Positions 58,327 to 64,000 of a DNA stretch of 64,000 bases are shown here, one piece after another. The position numbers and the translations under genes are program-made. The stretch is taken from assembly GCF_009688965.1 (NCBI RefSeq), contig NZ_AP021875.1, positions 2,852,001 to 2,916,000 of the forward strand, in the 5' to 3' direction. Under the pieces are notes generated by a model. The model did no database searches. It saw only the letters and a list, made by a program, of their open reading frames with translations, and had not been told where the DNA came from. Numbering within the stretch: position 1 is the first letter of the stretch; every line of letters starts with the position of its first letter. The DNA is from Desulfosarcina widdelii. GTDB taxonomy: Bacteria; Desulfobacterota; Desulfobacteria; Desulfobacterales; Desulfosarcinaceae.

Positions 58327-59325
58327 ATGAAAACCGTCAGCTCTCTGCTGGACGACCACTGGTACGCCCGCTATAAAAAAATCTCCAAGCTCAATATCCG
58401 CAGCTCCATCTACGACGTGACCAATCGCTGCAACCTGCGCTGCAAGGGCTGTTTCTTCTTCTCTTCCGGCGAACACAAGGCCGCTGAAGAGGAAATGGAC
58501 ATCTCCAGGTGGGAAGCGTTTATCGACAAGGAGATGGAGCGCGGGGTGAATCTGGCCATTCTCATCGGCGGTGAACCGACGCTGTGCCTCGACCGGGTGG
58601 AAGCCTTTTACAAGCGCCTGCCGACCTTTTGTGCGACCAACGGCATCATCAAGGTGCCCCGGGACCGCTTTCCCGACATGATGGTGGGCATCAGCCTCTG
58701 GGGCGACGAAGAGGACGAAAAGCTGCTGCGGGGCAAGGATGCCTTTTCCATCTCGTCCAAAAATTATGAAGGCGACCCTTACACCTACTATCTGTATACC
58801 ATCACTCCCAAACAACTGGGAAAGACCGAACGGATCATCCGTAAAATAAGAGATGCTGGCCTCAAGGTACACATGCAGCTTTTGTCCAATGACGAAGGCG
58901 TGGACGGGTTCAGTTGGCAACCCGAAGAGTTGGAACAGATTCGTCAGGAGATGGACGAGGTCCTGGACCGATATCCGGAAACGGTGATTTCCTCCAAATA
59001 TTACCACGAAATCATCACCACCGGGAAAATGATGGGCCGGCCCTTTGGCTGGATGGAATGTCCTTCGGTGACCGAGCCGCTGGACAAACGCGATCCCGCG
59101 CCGCGCCGGCTGACCCGTTTCATCCGCTGGGCGTCGGACCTGAAAACCATGCACCGCTGCTGCACCTCGGAAACCCGCGACTGCAGCACCTGCAAGGACG
59201 GAGCGGCCCACATGAGCTGGGTGATGGTCAACAAACGCGCCCACATGAAAAGCACCCGGGACCTTCAGAACTGGATCGAGATTTACGAGATGTTTGCCAA
59301 GCTGTATCAGTTCATTCCCTGGTAA
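58327..59325 (+). CDS. Radical SAM protein 4 (paralogue B) of the cluster
   Basis: The 332-residue protein has RCNLRCKGCFFFSSG with Cys35, Cys39 and Cys42, the GGE-type motif ILIGGEPTLCL, and a C-terminal Cys group CCTSETRDCSTCKDGAA. It parallels radical SAM 3 along its whole length (arm, core, second Cys group), so the pair arose by duplication. The two could act as a heterodimer or on successive positions of one chain. AAGGATAAAAAATA precedes the ATG. The substrate is unknown. Confidence 0.88.
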   Translation: MKTVSSLLDDHWYARYKKISKLNIRSSIYDVTNRCNLRCKGCFFFSSGEHKAAEEEMDISRWEAFIDKEMERGVNLAILIGGEPTLCLDRVEAFYKRLPTFCATNGIIKVPRDRFPDMMVGISLWGDEEDEKLLRGKDAFSISSKNYEGDPYTYYLYTITPKQLGKTERIIRKIRDAGLKVHMQLLSNDEGVDGFSWQPEELEQIRQEMDEVLDRYPETVISSKYYHEIITTGKMMGRPFGWMECPSVTEPLDKRDPAPRRLTRFIRWASDLKTMHRCCTSETRDCSTCKDGAAHMSWVMVNKRAHMKSTRDLQNWIEIYEMFAKLYQFIPW

Positions 59326-59397
59326 TTTCTAGAGGCGGTTCCGTAAAGGGACCTTCCAACGGCAGTTAGATGAATAGCGATAACGGATAGTTATTCA

Positions 59398-60645
59398 ATG
59401 CCCGACGACCCCATCGTCATTCTCAGCTATGACGCGGTCTCCCCTCTGGGGATCGATCTCGAAGAGCAATGGCAAAACGCCCTGGCCGGGACCAGCGGTA
59501 TCGGGCCGTTGACCCGCTTCGACATGACCGATGACTTTCCCGTGCGCATCGCCGGCCAGGCGCCGTCCATCGACGATCTGCCCTACGATTTTCTGAAACC
59601 CCGCGAAAAGGCCCGCTGGCCGTCCCCCATCTTCCGGTACGCCCTGCTCACTGTCACCCGGGCCATGCGGAAAAGCGGGATAGAGATTACGCCGGATATC
59701 GCCGCGCGGGTGGCCGTGACTTTCAGCAGCGCCATCGGCGGCCTGGACGTCGTGCTGGCGGCGGATCGCAACCTGATGGGCCGCGGCAAGCTCCCACCGC
59801 CGTTCGTCAATCCCAATGCCTGCATCAACATGATCGGCGGCAGGGTCTCCATGCACACCGGGGCCACGGGCCCTATTACGGCCACGATCACCGCCTGCGC
59901 CACCGGCGTGACCTCCATGATCGTGGGCGCCATGCTGATCAACGAAAACCGCGCGGATGCGGCCATCTGCGGTGCCGTGGACTTCCCGCTGACCGAGCCC
60001 ATCGTGGCCGGGTTCGGCACTATGGGCGGAGCCTTTGTGCCCAAGGAGGGCGAAGCCGAGCAGCCACCCCAAGAGGCCAGCCGGCCCTTTTCCCGCAACC
60101 GTCGAGGATTCGTGGTCTCCGAAGGCTCCGGCTGCATCGTCATCGCCAGAAAATCCTTTGCCCGGGCCCACGGCTTGGCCATTGCCGCCGAAATCGCCGG
60201 CTGGGCTATGACCTCGGACGCCTTTCACCACGTGGCGCCCAACCTGGAAACGGTTCGCCGCTGCATTTCCGAAAGCATTGCCCATGCCGGTATTTCCCCG
60301 GACCGGATCGATGCCGTCAATGTCCACGCCGCTTCCACCCGGGTGGGCGATGAAGTGGAGGCCCAAGCCCTGAAAGAGGTTTTCGGGCAACAGATGCCGC
60401 CGGTCACGGCCAACAAGTCCATGCTCGGACATGCCATGGGCGCCGCCAGCGCCATCGAATCGATCCTGGCGGTCAGGGGCATGCAGGCCGGCATGCTGCC
60501 CCCCACGATCAACTACAACCCCGATCCGGATCTGGATCTGGAAGGTGTGGTCGCCACGAAGCAGACGGTCGCTCAGGAATATGTGCTGAAAAATGCGTTC
60601 GGTTTTGGCGGGTGTAATGCGTGTGTGGTTTTTAAACGATTGTGA
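59398..60645 (+). CDS. Beta-ketoacyl-ACP synthase 1 (FabF-like)
   Basis: The 415-residue ketosynthase has an intact triad: Cys167 in TACATG, His310 in NVHAAST and His345 in NKSMLGHAMG. It differs from FabF in the VHAAST motif (usually AHGTST) and so may favour an unusual chain. It condenses an acyl starter with malonyl-ACP. The start is at 59398 with no strong ribosome-binding site. A 350-base gap with a repeat separates it from the second ketosynthase. Confidence 0.92.
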   Translation: MPDDPIVILSYDAVSPLGIDLEEQWQNALAGTSGIGPLTRFDMTDDFPVRIAGQAPSIDDLPYDFLKPREKARWPSPIFRYALLTVTRAMRKSGIEITPDIAARVAVTFSSAIGGLDVVLAADRNLMGRGKLPPPFVNPNACINMIGGRVSMHTGATGPITATITACATGVTSMIVGAMLINENRADAAICGAVDFPLTEPIVAGFGTMGGAFVPKEGEAEQPPQEASRPFSRNRRGFVVSEGSGCIVIARKSFARAHGLAIAAEIAGWAMTSDAFHHVAPNLETVRRCISESIAHAGISPDRIDAVNVHAASTRVGDEVEAQALKEVFGQQMPPVTANKSMLGHAMGAASAIESILAVRGMQAGMLPPTINYNPDPDLDLEGVVATKQTVAQEYVLKNAFGFGGCNACVVFKRL

Positions 60646-60996
60646 TACAAACAAGCTTGGAAGAGATATCCGTTCTCCGGAATTTGGCTATTTTCAAGTG
60701 TTAAGTTCTAAGTGATTAAGTTTTAAGTTAATGGTTTCTATCTATTTTTGATGAAATTGCAAAAAATCGAGGATGTCATATTTTCGTCATTCCGGCGCAG
60801 GCCGGAATCCAGTCTTTTCAATGATTTCTGGATACCGGATCAAGTCCGGCATGACGGGTTCGGTACTTTTTTCGAGGCCATCTATTTAAAATCGACAACA
60901 TTCCTTCCCTTAACACGTAAAACTTAACACTCTTAGATAGTTATCATATTCATAATACATGCAAACTATGCCGATATTGGCAAGATACCAAACAAT
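60646..60996. other. Gap between the two ketosynthase genes
   Basis: This 351-base gap holds a composite repeat (60697-60931). The outer 11-bp inverted repeat encloses the dispersed element. No ORF or promoter can be supported. Confidence 0.45.
60697..60931. repeat. Composite repeat with 11-bp terminal inverted repeats
   Basis: AGTGTTAAGTT (60697-60707) is inverted as AACTTAACACT (60921-60931). Within it lies the dispersed palindromic element 60785-60856 (CGTCATTCCGGCGCAGGCCG to GTCCGGCATGACG), the second copy of the repeat seen at 47864-47958. Short TTAAGTT-like motifs recur at both ends. Confidence 0.65.
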
Positions 60997-62262
60997 ATGA
61001 AACCACCCCAAAATCGCCGCGTTTTCGTCGTCGGCTACGACGCCGCCACCTGCCTGGGCAGCACCTTCGAGGCCACCTGGCAGCGGGCCGTGCGCGGCGA
61101 AGCCGGCTTCCGCAAAATCACCCGCTGTGAAACCACTTCGCGCAGCAATGTCGTCGGCGAAATTCCCGACTGGCACCCCGAGGACCTGCCCTTCATCGAC
61201 AAAAGGGACTGCCGCAACTGGAACGCGGACTATGTCCTGCTGACCATGGTGGTGTGCAAACGGGCCCTGGACCATGCCGGCCTGACCATCGACGAGCGCA
61301 CCGGGCCGCGGACCGCCTGCCTGGTAGGCTCGGCCCTGAACGGCACCGACGCCTACCGCATCGCCATGGACAACTACCTGACCCAGGGTCCCACCAAGGT
61401 CAGCCCCTACCTGCTGCCCAATCTGTGCGCCAACCTGCCGTCGGGCAAGGCCGGCATGCTGCTGGGGTTTACCGGGCCGATCTTCTCTCCCCAGGGGGCC
61501 TGCGCTTCGGGCAACCACGCCATTGGCATCGGCGCCCGCATGATCCGCGACGGGGAATGCGACTTCGTCCTGGCCGGGGGCGTGGAAACCTGCCTGACGC
61601 CGGAGATCGTCCAGGGGTTTGCCAACATGTGGGCCACTATCAAAGTCGGTCCCAATGACCGGGCCTTCAACGATCCCAGCCAGGCTTCGCGTCCCTTTTC
61701 GGTGGACCGGCGGGGCATTGTGCTGGGCGAAGGCGGCGGCATCCTGGTGCTGGCCGCCGAAGAGGCCGTCGCAGCACTGGGTCTGACGCCGCGGGCCGAG
61801 GTGCTGGGGGTGGGCTGGACCTCCGACGCCCATCACTTCACCCTGCCCAACCAGCAAACCATTGTCCGGGCCATCGTCCAGGCCATCGAAGACGCCCAGA
61901 TCGAGCCGACGGACATCGGCTACGTGAATGCCCACGGCACCTCCACCCAGAAAGGCGATGCCGTGGAAATCGAAAGCCTGCGAGAGGTCTTCGGGTCGCC
62001 TTTGGGCGCCATTCCGGTCTCGTCCAACAAATCGCAAATCGGCCACACCCTGGGAGCGGCGGCGGCCATCGAGGCGGCCCTGGCCATCGAAGGCATGCAG
62101 CAGGGAATCGTTCTGCCGACGGTCAACCACATCCCTGACCCCGCCTTTGCCGATGTGGATCTGGTCCCCAATGCCGCCCGGCGCCACCGGTACACAACCT
62201 TTTTGTCCAACGCCTTCGGCTTTGGCGGCACCAACTGCTGTATTGTATTCAAGGAAATCTGA
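60997..62262 (+). CDS. Beta-ketoacyl-ACP synthase 2 (FabF-like)
   Basis: The 421-residue ketosynthase has Cys169 in QGACASGNH, His313 in NAHGTST and His350 in NKSQIGHTLG, a complete triad. Compared with the first it is closer to FabF, but LAGGVETCLTP and GEGGGILVLA differ. Two complete ketosynthases point to two condensation specificities rather than a KS/chain-length-factor pair. It is tightly coupled to the thioesterase, which starts 2 bases after its stop. Confidence 0.92.
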   Translation: MKPPQNRRVFVVGYDAATCLGSTFEATWQRAVRGEAGFRKITRCETTSRSNVVGEIPDWHPEDLPFIDKRDCRNWNADYVLLTMVVCKRALDHAGLTIDERTGPRTACLVGSALNGTDAYRIAMDNYLTQGPTKVSPYLLPNLCANLPSGKAGMLLGFTGPIFSPQGACASGNHAIGIGARMIRDGECDFVLAGGVETCLTPEIVQGFANMWATIKVGPNDRAFNDPSQASRPFSVDRRGIVLGEGGGILVLAAEEAVAALGLTPRAEVLGVGWTSDAHHFTLPNQQTIVRAIVQAIEDAQIEPTDIGYVNAHGTSTQKGDAVEIESLREVFGSPLGAIPVSSNKSQIGHTLGAAAAIEAALAIEGMQQGIVLPTVNHIPDPAFADVDLVPNAARRHRYTTFLSNAFGFGGTNCCIVFKEI

Positions 62263-62263
62263 A

Positions 62264-62746
62264 ATGAAGCCCAAACCCTTTGTTCCGCAGCCACTGAACG
62301 GGCGGCCCCGATATATTCTCGACCGCTCCGGCGGCAAGGTCTGGCATCGCTGCGAAACCCGCACCCTTTATGCGGACACGGACCGTTCCCAGGTCGTCTA
62401 CCACGCTAACTACCTGCGCTATTTCGAATTCGGCCGGGCCTCGCTGATGCGCGACGCCGCCTATCCGTACAAGGAGGTGGAGGAGAGCGGTTTCGTCTAC
62501 CCCATCATCAAGGTGGACATCGACTATTTCCGACCCTTGCACTACGATGACGCCATGTGGGTTTACACCCGGCCGTCCGTGTTGGAACGGGTGCGGCTGC
62601 AGTTCGACTATGTGATCACCCACCAGGAATCCGGCGATATCGTCTGCAAGGGATTCACCCGCCACTGTGCTGTCAACGCATCGGGGACCCCGGTGGAGGT
62701 GGACCCCAAAACCGTCCATCTATGGAAGATGTTCCCGACCTCGTGA
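62264..62746 (+). CDS. 4HBT-fold thioesterase
   Basis: The 160-residue protein has the YbgC/FadM-type hotdog signature TRTLYADTDRSQVVYHANYLRYFE with the catalytic Asp, and VEESGFVYPIIKVDIDYFRPL. It would release an acyl chain from ACP or CoA, or trim aberrant intermediates. Its start lies 2 bases after the ketosynthase 2 stop. Its stop overlaps the start of the dehydratase-PPTase gene. AAGGAAATCTGAA precedes the ATG. Confidence 0.9.
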   Translation: MKPKPFVPQPLNGRPRYILDRSGGKVWHRCETRTLYADTDRSQVVYHANYLRYFEFGRASLMRDAAYPYKEVEESGFVYPIIKVDIDYFRPLHYDDAMWVYTRPSVLERVRLQFDYVITHQESGDIVCKGFTRHCAVNASGTPVEVDPKTVHLWKMFPTS

Positions 62747-64000
62747 AAGCCGAAGCCTTTCCCATAACCGTCCAGCCCCCGCCGTTTTTCCGGGATCATC
62801 ACGTACAGGAGCGCCCCGTGTTTCCGGCGGTGGAAGCCATGGAACAGCTCGCTGCGGACACCTGCGGTCGGTTTCCGGAAACGGACGGCCGTCGATTGTC
62901 CGACCTTCGGTTCGACCGGTTCCTGCGCCTGGATGGACCGACACCTGTGGCGGCCACCAACCGGGTGGAAAAAAAAGATGACGGGTCCCTGCGCGCGGCA
63001 CTGACCACGCGCATCCAATCCAAGAAGACGGGCATCGGCCGAAGTCTGGAGCACGCCTCGCTGACCGTCGGCCAGGCGCGATCCATGGATAAGGCCCTGT
63101 CTCTGGACGTTGCTGCATCCCTTGCCGGGATCTGCACCGCCGTGGAGCCCGAACGGATCTATGCCGACATGGTTCCGTTCGGGCCGGCCTACCGCAACAT
63201 CTGCTCCGATCTGCTGCTATCGGCAGACGGCGCCCTGGCCCAGGTACGCTCTCCGCAGCCGCCCGATCCGCGAAACAATCTGTACCTGGGCAGTCCGTAT
63301 GTCCTGGATGCGGCCTTCCACGCCGCCTGCGTATGGTGCCAGCGGTACTTAAACAACGTGGCCTTTCCCGTATCCATCGACCAGCGCACGGTCTTTCGCC
63401 CGACCCGGTTGGAATCGGTCTACACGGCCCGCATCGTCCCCGTGCAGACGGAAAAGGAACCCTTCGTTTTCGATATCTTCATCTACGATGATGAATCCGA
63501 ATTGTGCGAGTCGGCCATCGGCGTGGGCATGCGCGATGTCAGCGGCGGCCGCGCCCGACCGTCCCGCGGGTTTTCCGAACCGGCAGAAACGGACCCGCTG
63601 CACTCCCTGGCCGACCGCGTGGCGGGCCTGGTGCTGCTGGAACGAAAGGCCTTGGCGCCCTTTGCCGCGGCAGCCCTTTCCGAAAAGGAAAAGCGGCGGC
63701 TGGAACCGATGACCGAGCAGCGGGCCGGTGCTTACCTGTCCGCCCGCCTGGCCCTCAAACGGCTCAGCCGCATGCTCGGCAACAGCGACGACCGGCGCGA
63801 TGTCCGGCAAATCGAAACCGTGGCCGAAGACGGACGGCGCCCCATGTGCCCGCGGCCCGACGGCGGCCGGGCCTTCTGCTCCGTCGCCCATGACCGGCGG
63901 TTCACCCTGGCCGCTGCCGCAGAAACGCCTTTGGGCGTGGATGTGGAGCCCCTTGCGGACAAACCGCTGGCGGCCGCGCATCTGTACCTGCATGCCGAAG
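62722..64000 (+). CDS. PKS-type dehydratase fused to 4'-phosphopantetheinyl transferase (cut at window edge)
   Basis: The frame is open to the end of the window, so the protein is partial at its C-terminus. The first ~280 residues read like a PKS dehydratase double hotdog: DHHVQERPVFPAVEAMEQ carries the DH His-type region, and YVLDAAFHAACVWCQRY with its catalytic Asp lies in the second half. From about residue 300 the chain turns into a phosphopantetheinyl transferase (LSARLALKRLSRML, CSVAHDRRFTLAAAA, PLGVDVEPLADKP). Such an enzyme would activate ACP1 and ACP2. The ATG at 62722 or the GTG at 62743 could be the start; the latter overlaps the thioesterase stop. Confidence 0.8.
   Translation, partial: MEDVPDLVKAEAFPITVQPPPFFRDHHVQERPVFPAVEAMEQLAADTCGRFPETDGRRLSDLRFDRFLRLDGPTPVAATNRVEKKDDGSLRAALTTRIQSKKTGIGRSLEHASLTVGQARSMDKALSLDVAASLAGICTAVEPERIYADMVPFGPAYRNICSDLLLSADGALAQVRSPQPPDPRNNLYLGSPYVLDAAFHAACVWCQRYLNNVAFPVSIDQRTVFRPTRLESVYTARIVPVQTEKEPFVFDIFIYDDESELCESAIGVGMRDVSGGRARPSRGFSEPAETDPLHSLADRVAGLVLLERKALAPFAAAALSEKEKRRLEPMTEQRAGAYLSARLALKRLSRMLGNSDDRRDVRQIETVAEDGRRPMCPRPDGGRAFCSVAHDRRFTLAAAAETPLGVDVEPLADKPLAAAHLYLHAE

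Noticed and set aside
50271..62262. A plain aryl-polyene cluster
   Set aside because: Shared genes support the comparison, but four radical SAM genes and the lack of a visible start-unit enzyme or MMPL exporter in the window argue against a simple assignment.
1..64000. CRISPR arrays, tRNA/rRNA genes, prophage
   Set aside because: No regularly spaced direct repeats, cloverleaf-like sequences, rRNA segments or phage structural genes were recognised by eye; a tRNAscan or CRISPR search was not possible.

Overview
The window looks like chromosome from an anaerobic, sulfate-reducing-type member of the Desulfobacterota (Desulfosarcina/Desulfobacter-like). This rests on gene content: an HdrD-like/MvhD redox pair, YedE/TusA/DUF3343 sulfur or selenium trafficking genes, a double-cubane 2-hydroxyacyl-CoA-dehydratase-like protein with its activase, C_GCAxxG_C_C and CooT proteins, and many radical SAM enzymes. 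No rRNA, tRNA, CRISPR array or phage module was seen. The only transposon is an IS110-type transposase cut by the left edge.

Layout. 1-0.8 kb: IS110 transposase with a structured upstream end. 0.9-3.3 kb (minus): a metal-handling operon, trmO-fmdE-ferredoxin-small Cys/His protein-His-rich protein, preceded by a structured RNA-like element. 4.1-10.8 kb: two convergent sulfur/selenium-type operons (yedE-tusA-DUF3343-ribokinase-like against MauE/DoxX-rhodanese-C_GCAxxG-DCCP-activase). 11.3-14.0 kb: HdrD-like, MvhD, an unknown protein and an IscA-like protein. 14.1-29.7 kb: an outer-membrane metal or corrinoid uptake region with a Ca-repeat protein, ExbB (His-rich tail), ExbD, TonB, two DUF4198 (NikK-like) proteins, two TonB-dependent receptors (one interrupted), a secreted tetrapyrrole-methylase-like protein, an APC permease, a NikL-like protein and a spermidine-synthase-like membrane protein lacking its enzyme domain. 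29.8-30.5 kb (minus): DUF3842 and CooT. 30.8-36.2 kb: amino-acid ABC uptake genes without an ATPase, an MBL hydrolase, DUF4405 and a double-NosL protein. 36.3-43.0 kb: a B12-binding radical SAM protein, an orphan PAS histidine kinase and an ars operon (arsR, acr3, unknown, arsM). 43.3-50.2 kb: K+ channel, META lipoprotein, PLD-type cardiolipin synthase, hydrolase-cyclase fusion, TPR, ferritin-like protein and AMP nucleosidase.

50.3-64.0 kb (running off the right edge) is a type II fatty-acid/polyketide-like biosynthetic cluster. It has two ketosynthases, two acyl carrier proteins, a FabG reductase, two single hotdog dehydratases, a thioesterase, a PKS-type dehydratase fused to a phosphopantetheinyl transferase, LolA- and DUF3261-like envelope proteins, and four radical SAM enzymes (two B12-binding, two paralogous). 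The carrier-protein logic resembles aryl-polyene clusters. The radical SAM content resembles loci proposed for ladderane-type lipids. The product cannot be read from the sequence.

Two regulatory-RNA-like families stand out. Element I occurs three times (about 3.3, 14.2 and 30.5 kb): a long stem, a GAAGGC motif and a conserved TTTTTATTTT tail, in front of three operons that all look metal-related. Element II occurs twice (about 18.2 and 22.1 kb), each time ahead of a TonB-receptor transport unit. I could not assign either to a riboswitch class I remember. With the radical-SAM lipid cluster, these are the best candidates for something undescribed.
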